Assembly: GCF_029689925.1 (NCBI RefSeq)
Contig: NZ_CP121445.1
Span: forward strand, 5,626,501-5,690,500
From: Anaerocolumna sp. AGMB13025
GTDB lineage: Bacteria; Bacillota; Clostridia; Lachnospirales; Lachnospiraceae
DNA length: 64,000 bases
Direction of reading: 5' to 3'
Shown here: positions 53,552-62,269 of the stretch, one piece after another
Numbering within the stretch: the first letter of the stretch is position 1
Layout: each line of letters starts with the position of its first letter
The notes under the pieces: generated by a model
Told to the model about the DNA's origin: nothing
Seen by the model: the letters and a program-made list of their open reading frames with translations, nothing else
Database searches by the model: none
Program-made: the position numbers and the translations under genes

Positions 53552-53687
53552 TTTTTTATTGCATAGACTAACTATGTCAAGTAGTTATTTTATATTAGTT
53601 TACTGTTATATAATTGTACCTTGAAAATAGCATGACAAATAAAGCACCTTGAAAGCTGCCTTGAAAAATTGATATGAGAGATAAGAA

Positions 53688-54854
53688 CTACTTTATGTAA
53701 GCTTCATGTTTCATTTCCATACAGTAAAGAACTCTGACCAGTTTTTTTGCAACGTGGGAAACTGCAACATTATAAGGTTTTCCTTCTGCCAGTTTTTTCT
53801 GTAAGAATAAACTGAAATTAGTATCCCATTTACCAACATTTTTAGCGGCTGTATAAAGTGCGAAACGCAGGTATTTTGAGCCTCTTTTAACCATTTTGGC
53901 ATGGGTAGACGTATACTGCCCAGATTGATAGATAGATGGCTCCATTCCGGCAAATGCAAGTATTTTTTCGGCATTAGAAAAATCAGAAAAATCACCTATT
54001 TCGGCATGAATGATAGCTGCAGTTGTATAAGAAATACCGGGAATCGTTATAAAAGGAGAATCTATATTTTTAACAATCTCTTTTATTCTTTTCTCAATCA
54101 CTTCGGTTTGTTCCTGCAGCAGAAAAATGCGAGCTAGGGTTTGTTGTAATTCAATGGTCTGTATGCCATCGCAGGTTCCGATTGATTGTTTGGCTGCTTC
54201 TTTGATATCAATTGCTTTTTGACGACCATAGTGACCTTTTGAATGTTTTGATAAAAGGTTAGTCAAACGAGTCAGATGAGCCTTTGAAATAGCGTTAGTA
54301 TTGGTGTATTCACTCATAAGGTGATAAATCGAATTAACCTGTAGTTCATGAACTATTTTCTCTAATTCGGGAAAAATGATATTCATCAACCTAGCGAACG
54401 ATACTTTGAGCCTGGAGCAATCTTTTACAAGGTTAAAACGATATCTTGTTAGTGACTTTAGTTCTTTTTCATGGTATGATGCAGGTGCATAGGGCGTTAG
54501 CTTCTGTGTCATCAGCATTGATACGATTGATTGGGCGTCAGCCTTGTCCGTTTTCGTCTTTCTAAAGCTTAGACTTTTTTTGTATAGACTAGTGTGAAGC
54601 GGATTGATAATAAAAATGTGGTAGTTTTTATTAGCGAGGAAATCAGCGATATTGTTGCTATAATGACCAGTTGCTTCCAGCCCTATTTTTATTGTTTCAG
54701 GGTTATTGGTGAAGGATTGCATACGTTGAAGCAAAAGAGAAAATCCAATAAGATCATTAGAAATGGTGAAGACAGGGAAAAGAATTTCGCCGTCCGAACT
54801 GGTGATAAGACAATCGTGTTTATTCTTTGCGACATCAATGCCTACGTAAATCAT
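53688..54854 (-). CDS. IS110-family transposase (DEDD plus Tnp_20)
   Basis: Transposase of 388 residues, full length for the family. The N-terminal RuvC-like DEDD domain has Asp7 (YVGIDVAKNKHD), Glu60 (GLEATGHYSNN), Asp103 and Asp106 (TDKADAQSIV). The C-terminal Tnp_20 domain has ITIPGISYTTAAIIHAEIGD and GMEPSIYQSGQYTSTHAK with the probable catalytic Ser311. It therefore looks active. IS110-family enzymes insert without making target duplications, guided in the studied cases by a bridge RNA encoded in the element. AAGGAG precedes the ATG, downstream of the candidate RNA region. Confidence 0.95.
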   Translation of the reverse strand: MIYVGIDVAKNKHDCLITSSDGEILFPVFTISNDLIGFSLLLQRMQSFTNNPETIKIGLEATGHYSNNIADFLANKNYHIFIINPLHTSLYKKSLSFRKTKTDKADAQSIVSMLMTQKLTPYAPASYHEKELKSLTRYRFNLVKDCSRLKVSFARLMNIIFPELEKIVHELQVNSIYHLMSEYTNTNAISKAHLTRLTNLLSKHSKGHYGRQKAIDIKEAAKQSIGTCDGIQTIELQQTLARIFLLQEQTEVIEKRIKEIVKNIDSPFITIPGISYTTAAIIHAEIGDFSDFSNAEKILAFAGMEPSIYQSGQYTSTHAKMVKRGSKYLRFALYTAAKNVGKWDTNFSLFLQKKLAEGKPYNVAVSHVAKKLVRVLYCMEMKHEAYIK

Positions 54855-54894
54855 AATAATAGCTCCTTTTAGTAGATTGACACTGTTGCTTATT

Positions 54895-55073
54895 CCACAG
54901 AACTGCCTGCTATGTAGCCTCGTGCTAATTAAAACGTCATGCGTTATCTAACTGATCAACATTTAAGCAGGCAACTGTGGTTATAGCCTATGAACAAACG
55001 TCTAAGCGTTAGGTAAGTTCGACTAATCCACAGTGCCTATAAACAGTATACACTTACTCAAGAAAAGAGTAAG
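54895..55073 (-). ncRNA. Candidate bridge RNA region of the IS110 element
   Basis: Non-coding 5' region of the element, read on the minus strand. CTTACTC/GAGTAAG makes a seven-base hairpin (55053-55073). GGCACTGTGG (55037-55028) can pair with CCACAGTTGCC, which itself can instead pair, as CCACAGTTGCCTGC (54980-54967), with GCAGGCAGTTCTGTGG (54910-54895). TCGAACTTACCT occurs twice, at 55098-55109 near the element end and at 55011-55022 inside this region. Structured RNAs at this place guide donor and target choice in IS110 elements (family knowledge). The limits are a guess. Confidence 0.4.
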
Positions 55074-55247
55074 GAACTAATATCAATTTAACATACGAGG
55101 TAAGTTCGAAGAAGTTTCCTATGCAATAAAAAAATGGCATGTCATTTAAATTACCAAAGACATACCACTTTTTATTAATTAAAATCAAATAGTAAACTAC
55201 TTTTTGAAATAATACCTTATTTTAATTTATTATACTATAATACAAGC

Positions 55248-57080
55248 TTAATATTTTCCGAATTCACTGTCAGATAATACAATTCTTGCATTATTGCCCG
55301 AATTCACTTTTTCCTTTTCTCCGTTTACCTGAGAACTTTTTTTCTGGCTAAATCGTTTTTCCAGCATTTGAATGACTTCAGGATTTAATTCATCATACTG
55401 CCTGGTATTTGCATAATTCTTTTTCAGACTGAACTTACTAACGGATTCCTTAAGTACCTCTGCCTGTCCGGCCAATTCTTCACTGGCGGCAGCACTTTCT
55501 TCGGAAGTAGCGGAATTTGTCTGTATAACCTGAGATACCTGCATAATACCCTGATTTACCTGTTCAATAGCCGCCGCCTGCTCATTGGAGGCTATCGCAA
55601 TATCACTAACCAGTGAAGTTGCTTTTGATACATCCTCCACAATCCGGTTCAGGGCTTGTGCAGTCTCGTTAGCAAATTTCGTACCAACCTCGACTTTACG
55701 AATAGATCCTTCAATCATATCTGTTGTTTCCTTTGCCGCATTTGCCGATCTGGCAGCCAGGTTTCTGACTTCTTCTGCAACAACGGCAAAGCCCTTGCCA
55801 TGCTGACCTGCCCTTGCTGCTTCTACAGCAGCATTCAATGCCAGGATATTGGTCTGGAAGGCAATTTCATCAATAACTTTGATAATCTTAGAGATATTTT
55901 CGGAGGATATATTAATTTCTTCCATAGCCTTCTGCATTTCTTTCATCTGAGAATTACCGTCCATGGCATTATTTTTTGCAATTTCCGCCAGTTCATTCGC
56001 TTTATTAGCATTCTCTGCATTAATCTTTGTCTGTACGGATATCTCTTCCAGTGAGGAGGTCAATTCTTCTACGGAGCTTGCCTGTTCTGTTGCTCCCTGG
56101 GACAAGGCTATACTTGCATCTGACATCTGTTTGGCACCTGCGGCAACCAAATCAGAGGCTACTGCAATACTCGAGAGGACTTCATTATTTTTCTCCACCA
56201 TCTCATGTAATTTTTTGCCTAGTAAATCATTATCTGAATTAATTGAAACATCAACTGTGAGATCTCCGCCTGCAATTTTTTCCGCAGTAATTGCCTGAGT
56301 TCGTATATTCGTAATCATCCTTCTAAACGAATCTGCCAGACTTCCGGTTTCATCCTTTGAATATACCTCTACATTGGCATTAACATCTCCAAGGGCCAGT
56401 TTATCGGCAGCGGTAACCATAATATTAATAGGCTTGCTGATCATTCTGGAAATAATAAGTCCTAATACAATTGCCAGAAATACTCCAGCAATAATGATGA
56501 TTATCATAGTTATAATAGATGAGGAAGCCAACTGATCGTTGCTTTTTGATTTATCAGCGGCAGCATCAGAATTGTATTGGAAAAGGTTATCAAAGGAGGT
56601 CTGTAACGTATCAGCCGTTGTCTGTGCATCTCCCAGAATGATCGATTTGGCCTCATCCATTTGTGAAGCTTCAACGGCGGACATTACTTCCTTTAGTGCA
56701 TTATCAAAACCCTCTTTATCCTTGCTCAGCTGTTCATACAGTTTTCTATCCTCAGCCTGTGATATAGTCTCCTCATAAGACGTAATCATACTGTTCATTG
56801 TATCCGAATAGGTCTGTATTTTTTCCTTATAGGTTTCTGTATTGTTACTGTCAGTAAGAATCTTCAGCAAATTGATTCTGAGTCTTTGAAACGAAACATC
56901 CGCATCTGCTATAATTCGGATTCCTTGTGTATTATCGTCATACAATTGGGAATCTGCATTATTAATTGATATAATATTAACCAGTCCTACCGCTCCGACA
57001 ACACCAGCAATTAATGCTACCAGAATAAATGACAGAATCAATTTTGTTGCTATTTTAAAATTTTTAAAACCCTTTAGCAT
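55248..57080 (-). CDS. Methyl-accepting chemotaxis protein
   Basis: Chemoreceptor of 610 residues. A helix near residues 12-34, an outer four-helix-bundle-like domain of about 155 residues (SFQRLRINLLKILTDSNNTE), a helix near 190-213, HAMP (214-266) and a long signalling coiled coil. The conserved hairpin tip is EIAFQTNILALNAAVEAARA with GKGFAVVAEEVRNLA. No CheR-binding pentapeptide is visible at the end (SDSEFGKY). It is cotranscribed after cheW (105 bases apart). The ligand is unknown. Confidence 0.95.
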   Translation of the reverse strand: MLKGFKNFKIATKLILSFILVALIAGVVGAVGLVNIISINNADSQLYDDNTQGIRIIADADVSFQRLRINLLKILTDSNNTETYKEKIQTYSDTMNSMITSYEETISQAEDRKLYEQLSKDKEGFDNALKEVMSAVEASQMDEAKSIILGDAQTTADTLQTSFDNLFQYNSDAAADKSKSNDQLASSSIITMIIIIIAGVFLAIVLGLIISRMISKPINIMVTAADKLALGDVNANVEVYSKDETGSLADSFRRMITNIRTQAITAEKIAGGDLTVDVSINSDNDLLGKKLHEMVEKNNEVLSSIAVASDLVAAGAKQMSDASIALSQGATEQASSVEELTSSLEEISVQTKINAENANKANELAEIAKNNAMDGNSQMKEMQKAMEEINISSENISKIIKVIDEIAFQTNILALNAAVEAARAGQHGKGFAVVAEEVRNLAARSANAAKETTDMIEGSIRKVEVGTKFANETAQALNRIVEDVSKATSLVSDIAIASNEQAAAIEQVNQGIMQVSQVIQTNSATSEESAAASEELAGQAEVLKESVSKFSLKKNYANTRQYDELNPEVIQMLEKRFSQKKSSQVNGEKEKVNSGNNARIVLSDSEFGKY

Positions 57081-57184
57081 ATGGCTTCCTCCTTAGAATC
57101 ATAAGTTTAATTAACAAACTTTATTTCAAAAATCTTCATATATCTGCATGCATCATTGCATTGCATATTTGCATTGCATATTTG

Positions 57185-57682
57185 CTATAGTACTACTCTA
57201 TCCAACTCTTCCATATCATCCTCAGAGAGTAGTTTCTCACAGTCCAGTAACAGCTTCACATCACTGCCAACCTTTCCAATGCTTTGAACAAATCTGCTCT
57301 GACCGCCTCTGTTCAGCTTCGGCGGCTCTACAATATTTTGATCCTCTATGGAGAGTACCTCGGATACACTGTCTACAATTAATCCAACCGATATCTCATT
57401 AATATTAATGACAATGATACAGGTTCTGTCATTATACTCTATGAATTCCTTCTTAAAACGGAGCCTGACATCCATAACCGGAACTATAATCCCCCTTAGA
57501 TTAATAATTCCTTTAAAATATTCCGATAGCTCAGGCAGTTCCGTAATAGACTGGATGCCAATGATTTCTGTGACATATCTGATTTCTATGCCGTAAAATT
57601 CTTTTCCCAGAGTGAATGTCAGGTATCTTCCCCTTAGTGTATCTTCTTCGGCTGCTAAGTCATTTACATTTGGTTCTTCCAT
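57185..57682 (-). CDS. cheW: Chemotaxis coupling protein CheW
   Basis: CheW of 165 residues. The beta-barrel fold motifs are YLTFTLGKEFYGIEIRYVTE, ITELPELSEYFKGIINLRGI and VPVMDVRLRF, then IVININEISVGLIVDSVSEV. It links receptors to the CheA kinase. It is upstream of the receptor gene and likely made together with it. Chemotaxis kinase genes are not in the window, so this is a satellite receptor/coupler pair. Confidence 0.95.
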   Translation of the reverse strand: MEEPNVNDLAAEEDTLRGRYLTFTLGKEFYGIEIRYVTEIIGIQSITELPELSEYFKGIINLRGIIVPVMDVRLRFKKEFIEYNDRTCIIVININEISVGLIVDSVSEVLSIEDQNIVEPPKLNRGGQSRFVQSIGKVGSDVKLLLDCEKLLSEDDMEELDRVVL

Positions 57683-58122
57683 CTTTTGTCTCCTTCCCTA
57701 CTACGATTTCGCAATTCATATTTTCCTCATTGCTTCAAACCAGATATTTGATTATACTATTCTTACTAACGATAACCTGATACACTCCTTAGTTCATACT
57801 CCTGCTTCCCCTATTCTGCACGCACCACTTCCATTCTCGTCTTTTTTAAGAAGCCCGCTAATCATTGTTCGTATAAATATAATAAAGTTTCATCAACAAT
57901 TAGTATCTTATTATTTTTTCCAGTTAAACCTCCCGAAGTTTCCCTGGTTACTGCTATATAAAAAGAAATTAATGAAATTACTACATAGATTATATATTAC
58001 ATATTTTCATAAATCAACAAATTATTGCATATTATATGTAAATTCGACACAAAATGACATATATGCTAAAATTTGTATATCACGAGTTAATAACAAGGCA
58101 TGAGAGTTAAAAATCCTCGTAG
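57683..58122. other. Gap upstream of cheW
   Basis: About 440 bases with no gene recognised. A plus-strand frame here is a chance reading frame with no ribosome site. A TATAAT hexamer on the minus strand near 58035 could be part of a distant cheW promoter, with only a poor -35 (TGTCAT). No sigma-D-type motility promoter was found. Confidence 0.4.
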
Positions 58123-58170
58123 AAAAAGAAAAACATCTGATTAAACCTGTATGCCAGGTGAATCAGATGT
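58123..58170 (-). terminator. Rho-independent terminator of argC
   Basis: On the minus strand ACATCTGATTCACCTGG and CAGGTTTAATCAGATGT form a long stem with a short loop, followed by TTTTCTTTTTC. It lies 24 bases after the argC stop. Confidence 0.9.
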
Positions 58171-58193
58171 CTACCTTGTTATATCAAATCCCT

Positions 58194-59141
58194 TTAACTG
58201 TTTAAGCCTGTGTCTTCCTCCATTCCCAACATGATATTCATATTTTGGATCGCAGCACCGGAAGCTCCCTTACCTAAATTATCAAATCTTGTCATAACTA
58301 ATATTTGTTCCTCATTTCCGGTAATATATAGTTCAAATCTATTTGTATTGATACATCCTTCTGCATCTAAAAACCCGTTTTCTAAAGGAATGATTTCATC
58401 AAAGGGCAATACTTTTATGAATCGTTCGTCGGCATAGTATTCTGTAAAGATATGGTATATGTCCTTAGCAGTTACTTTTTTATTCAAAAGCCGTGAGACC
58501 AACGGTATTGTTGTGACCATCCCGTTATAATAATTACCAACAATAGGGGTAAACACTGGGGGATATGTTATTCCCGTAACTTGTTTCATCTCTGGCAAGT
58601 GTTTGTGGTTTAATTTAAGACCATAATGTTTAGGACTATTCTTTCCGCTAAATTCTCCGTTTTGATAGGTGTCAATCAGACTCTTTCCTCCACCGCTATA
58701 GCCGGTCAAAGAATTGCATACAATAGGATAATCTACTGGAACGATACCTTGTAAAACCAACGGATATAAACTTAAAGCAAATCCGGTAGCATGGCAGCCT
58801 GGAACTGAAACTCTGGAGGAATTTCTTATTAACTCGCGTTGTTCCTTATTAAGCTCTGGTAATCCATATACCCAATTTTTATCTGTTCGATATGCTGTAC
58901 TGGCATCAATAACTCGTGTTTTGTTATTATTAATTAGTGAAACTGACTCCCTGGAGGCGAAATCGGGAAGGCATAAGAATGCAATGTCTGCATCATTTAA
59001 TAAACGGCTTCTTTCCTCCAGATCTTTACGTTTTTCAGAATCGATTTTAAGAATTTCCAAGTCTGTTCTTTTTGATAAATAGTCATGGATTCTTAATCCT
59101 GTGGTTCCTTCCTGTCCATCTACGAATACCTTATATCCCAT
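58194..59141 (-). CDS. argC: N-acetyl-gamma-glutamyl-phosphate reductase, short (type 2) form
   Basis: NADPH-dependent reductase of arginine biosynthesis, 315 residues from the ATG at 59141. That start has AAGGAGAG six to seven bases upstream; the 14-codon longer frame has none. The N-terminal nucleotide-binding part begins YKVFVDGQEGTTGLRIHDYL. The catalytic Cys116 is in VSVPGCHATGFALSLYPL. The short length and the VDGQEGTTG start place it in the argC type 2 group. It is a single gene here, apart from other arginine genes. Confidence 0.95.
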   Translation of the reverse strand: MGYKVFVDGQEGTTGLRIHDYLSKRTDLEILKIDSEKRKDLEERSRLLNDADIAFLCLPDFASRESVSLINNNKTRVIDASTAYRTDKNWVYGLPELNKEQRELIRNSSRVSVPGCHATGFALSLYPLVLQGIVPVDYPIVCNSLTGYSGGGKSLIDTYQNGEFSGKNSPKHYGLKLNHKHLPEMKQVTGITYPPVFTPIVGNYYNGMVTTIPLVSRLLNKKVTAKDIYHIFTEYYADERFIKVLPFDEIIPLENGFLDAEGCINTNRFELYITGNEEQILVMTRFDNLGKGASGAAIQNMNIMLGMEEDTGLNS

Positions 59142-59476
59142 GTTTATCTCTCCTTTTATTTTTTTAATACGGGTATTTTCCAAATCATTTCAGACCTCAG
59201 TATGAGCCTTGCATGTGTTTGTATATATATTACACCATTATGTATATTTATTCAAGTGTTATCCTTACTTTTTTTAGCTGCATTAGCTATAAGATGTAAA
59301 TCTTCGAATTATGAAGAAATTTTTTTTGAAAACTGTACATTTTATCCATTTTATATTGTATAATTTTTATATCAATGATACGGAATCACCATAACTAATA
59401 TACATGCTTCGCCTGATATATTTAGTTAAACAAAATTTAGGGAGGAAAGCAGAGACATAATTTCTGCAAGACACAA
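59142..59476. other. Divergent region between argC and the transglutaminase-like lipoprotein gene
   Basis: A plus-strand TATAAT (59359-59364) lies about 115 bases before the lipoprotein gene, with only a poor -35 (TGTACA, 19-base spacing). GGGAGGAAAG at 59441-59450 is too far from the ATG at 59477 to be its ribosome site. No T-box or known riboswitch was recognised. Confidence 0.4.
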
Positions 59477-62098
59477 ATGAAAAATAAGTTAATCAGCATT
59501 ATTTTATGTACTTCTTTATTGTTATCTGGCTGCGGGTTATCGACAATAGAAAAGCAGACCTTAAATGATAATACCTCAAATACTGCAACCTCTGATACTT
59601 TAACCACAGATAAAGGTCCTACCGATACAACCGTAATGAGCCTAAAATCAAAGTATCAAGAGTCCGATGACTTGGTTATGACACCGATGTATAATGTGGA
59701 ACAGAATACAGAATTTGTGTTTCATTTTAACAGCGATGTGGATCCTGTAAAAGCCATAACGGTACACACAGATAGGAAATGCGAAAAAGAAAGTACCGTC
59801 TTACAGTATAATGATGGTTATAAAACTACCAAGGGAGTTGATGTAGTTGTTAAACCTAAAAGTTCTGTACTTAATATTGATTCCAGATTAAACAATACTT
59901 CCGAAGAAGATATCTGGGGATATGCTCCAATTTATTATCTATCAGTAAACTATGATTTTAATTCAACTGAAGTCAAAAAACTGAATACACCTCTTATCAT
60001 ACCCTTCACAGTTTATAATGAAGTAAGTACACCCAATATCGGTTATCAATTAAATACCGATGGTACTTTTACCTTGAAATGGTCTGAAATAGTTGGTGCT
60101 GACAGCTACCGGGTATATAAAGCCAGTGTAATTATGCAGAGTGAAACATCTTCTGCTTTATCTGCAGCAGAACGGGGATATGTTGGCGAACATTTAGACT
60201 TACTTACAGAAACAACAGATACCTCTTTTCGTGATATTAACTTAGATGGGAATGACAATTGCAGTTTTATTGATGGCTATGTATCCAGTGAAAACTGGAT
60301 GGATTATGATAACTATTACATAACTGCGGTCAAGGATGGCAAGGAAAGTTTCTTTAGTACAGAGATATCCCCCTGGAAATTTTATAGTCAGATGCCCAAT
60401 ACAATTAAAGGCAGCATTGACACGGAAAACGGATTACCAAATACAGTTGCTGTCAGAATGAAAGATGAAAGTATCTTACAGTATCCCATTTCCTATAAAA
60501 AAATAGATTCTAAATATGAGAAATTAGAGGACGGCTATGACAAAGCTACCTATGAATATCAGGTAGAAAATACTTTATTGGCAGGTACCATTGATTATCA
60601 TAGTGACAAACATGAATATCCGGAGGAGATTGATAATTCTACCAATACCAAATACAGCGGTAACCCAGTTAAAAATGAAATCAACGTTATTCCGGATAAT
60701 TCTATTCCTACCCTTGCTGCATCTACCTACGAAAATGTAAATATCGATTTGTCTAAAACTGTCGATTATCCATTGGAATCTAAATTGTTATTTGACGAAG
60801 AGGCTTTATATACCAGGGCAGACATGGAAGTTTGCAGAATCATATACTGCGGACTCTATATGGAGGGTTATACACCGGAGGATATTAAAACCTATATCTC
60901 TTCTTATGATGTTACACCTATGGATCTTACTACTACATTAACGGATGAGCCTGGTGCATCCCAGACAGTCTCAGATACGGATAATACGATTCCTTCAGAA
61001 ATCACTTCTGCCAACTTGGTTGATGAACAAATCAAGTCAACGCAAAATGAAGTTGCAGAAGGAAATCAGACAAAAGTACCTACAACCGAATATGCAGTTT
61101 TTGCGGATTCCTCTGAAGAAGAATACTTGGCACTTCAGATGATTAATGGTGAGGAACATATTCCTCTGCAGGCATTTCCTTCCCTGCAAAACGGAGAAAC
61201 CTTAATTGATACGCTTAACAAGGTTTATTACCAAAACCCCTATATTCTGGGTCTTAAAAGTTATAGTTACAATATCATAACCAAGACTCTTAATATCGAA
61301 TATTCATACGATACTGCCAAAATTAAGTCCATGCAAAAAGAGATTTTAGCCAAATCCAATCAAATCGTCAAAGAGCATATAGATACCAAAGACAGTGAGG
61401 AAGCGATTATATTAGACATCTGGGATTATTTAGAAGACAATACCGCCTATGATGATGCTGCTTTAGATGCAGCTGAGAAAAGCGGTTTTTCGGATGTCTC
61501 TGGTTTTGAGGATTCCTTTAATACCTATGGTATCTTATGCAAGAACCGAGGGGTATGCCAGTCCTATGCCTATGCTTTCAAACTACTCTGCTATGAAGCC
61601 GGCGTCGACAGTGTTGTTTTAACCGGATATCTGGACCGAACTCTGCCACATGCATGGAATGCCGTTAAATTAGAGGAGGAATGGTATTGGATCGATAGTA
61701 CGAATAATGTAAATACCTCAGGAATTCCTTTTATGCTATACCAAACCTCAAGCGATTATGCGGAGAAGATAGATTACGTATTAGATAGTGGTTTTGATCT
61801 GGATTCAAATCTTGATTTTGTTAAGAATGATGATAATAAACACGATTATTATTACGCAAATAACTTATATGCAGAGAATGAAGCTGAGGCTGTCTCTATA
61901 TTATATAATCAGTTTTTAAATACTGAGGACAACGTCGCGGCAATAAAATGCAGCTTAGATGATTATGAAACAATTATTAAAAAGGTAGTCAAAAAACTAT
62001 ATTCTGAAAACAAACTTACAGATACGGATTTGGATAAAATCTCTTATGGACAATTTTATGGATATATTATTATTATAAAAGACTCATCAAAACAGTAG
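59477..62098 (+). CDS. Large transglutaminase-like lipoprotein
   Basis: Secreted lipoprotein of 873 residues. The signal peptide ends in lipobox LLSG-Cys19, followed by a Thr/Asp/Ser linker. The middle includes FnIII-like strands (GYQLNTDGTFTLKWSEIVGA, DSYRVYKASVI) and a Thr/Ser/Gln-rich hinge near residues 490-545. The C-terminal part is a transglutaminase-like domain with Cys695 in NRGVCQSYAYAFKLLCYEAG, His about 725 in LPHAWNAVKLEEEWYWID, and the following Asp about 738. The triad suggests an active cysteine peptidase or cross-linking enzyme at the cell surface. The target is unknown. The ribosome site is weak. Confidence 0.8.
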   Translation: MKNKLISIILCTSLLLSGCGLSTIEKQTLNDNTSNTATSDTLTTDKGPTDTTVMSLKSKYQESDDLVMTPMYNVEQNTEFVFHFNSDVDPVKAITVHTDRKCEKESTVLQYNDGYKTTKGVDVVVKPKSSVLNIDSRLNNTSEEDIWGYAPIYYLSVNYDFNSTEVKKLNTPLIIPFTVYNEVSTPNIGYQLNTDGTFTLKWSEIVGADSYRVYKASVIMQSETSSALSAAERGYVGEHLDLLTETTDTSFRDINLDGNDNCSFIDGYVSSENWMDYDNYYITAVKDGKESFFSTEISPWKFYSQMPNTIKGSIDTENGLPNTVAVRMKDESILQYPISYKKIDSKYEKLEDGYDKATYEYQVENTLLAGTIDYHSDKHEYPEEIDNSTNTKYSGNPVKNEINVIPDNSIPTLAASTYENVNIDLSKTVDYPLESKLLFDEEALYTRADMEVCRIIYCGLYMEGYTPEDIKTYISSYDVTPMDLTTTLTDEPGASQTVSDTDNTIPSEITSANLVDEQIKSTQNEVAEGNQTKVPTTEYAVFADSSEEEYLALQMINGEEHIPLQAFPSLQNGETLIDTLNKVYYQNPYILGLKSYSYNIITKTLNIEYSYDTAKIKSMQKEILAKSNQIVKEHIDTKDSEEAIILDIWDYLEDNTAYDDAALDAAEKSGFSDVSGFEDSFNTYGILCKNRGVCQSYAYAFKLLCYEAGVDSVVLTGYLDRTLPHAWNAVKLEEEWYWIDSTNNVNTSGIPFMLYQTSSDYAEKIDYVLDSGFDLDSNLDFVKNDDNKHDYYYANNLYAENEAEAVSILYNQFLNTEDNVAAIKCSLDDYETIIKKVVKKLYSENKLTDTDLDKISYGQFYGYIIIIKDSSKQ

Positions 62099-62189
62099 TT
62101 CTAACTTCCTTTCACATTCACAAAAGGGACCGCTGCTAAATTTTGTTCTTTATAAATTTTCTTTGGTAAAATTAATATGATAAACTATA

Positions 62190-62219
62190 GATTCAGGCAG
62201 CCAGTTGGCTGCCTGAATC
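62190..62219. terminator. GC-rich hairpin between convergent genes
   Basis: GATTCAGGCAGCC and GGCTGCCTGAATC form a perfect 13-base stem with the loop AGTT, between the convergent lipoprotein and AraC-VOC genes. No real T-run follows on either strand. Confidence 0.5.
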
Positions 62220-62269
62220 ATCATAATATGAAACTAAATGTACGGAAATATCAAGGGCTTCCTTCTGAC

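Larger units (their letters stand above)
53552..55133 (-). mobile_element. IS110-family insertion sequence
   Basis: A 1.58-kb segment holding one IS110 transposase gene. TTTTTTATTGCATAG (53552-53566) and its exact reverse complement (55119-55133) flank it as 15-base inverted repeats. Since IS110 elements usually lack terminal inverted repeats, these may instead be the two arms of a palindromic target. The true ends are therefore uncertain by some tens of bases. The region before the gene is about 265 bases long and highly structured, as in the IS110 subgroup. Confidence 0.7.

Noticed and set aside
55656..56298. Plus-strand frames inside the chemoreceptor gene
   Set aside because: They are antisense shadows of the conserved signalling domain.
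57612..58103. A plus-strand frame of 163 codons opposite the cheW start
   Set aside because: It overlaps the 5' end of cheW, has no ribosome site, and its product is low-complexity hydrophobic sequence translated from AT-rich spacer.
59184..59476. A T-box or arginine-responsive leader for argC
   Set aside because: No specifier stem, T-box sequence or terminator is seen before the argC start, which has a very short upstream region to the ribosome site.
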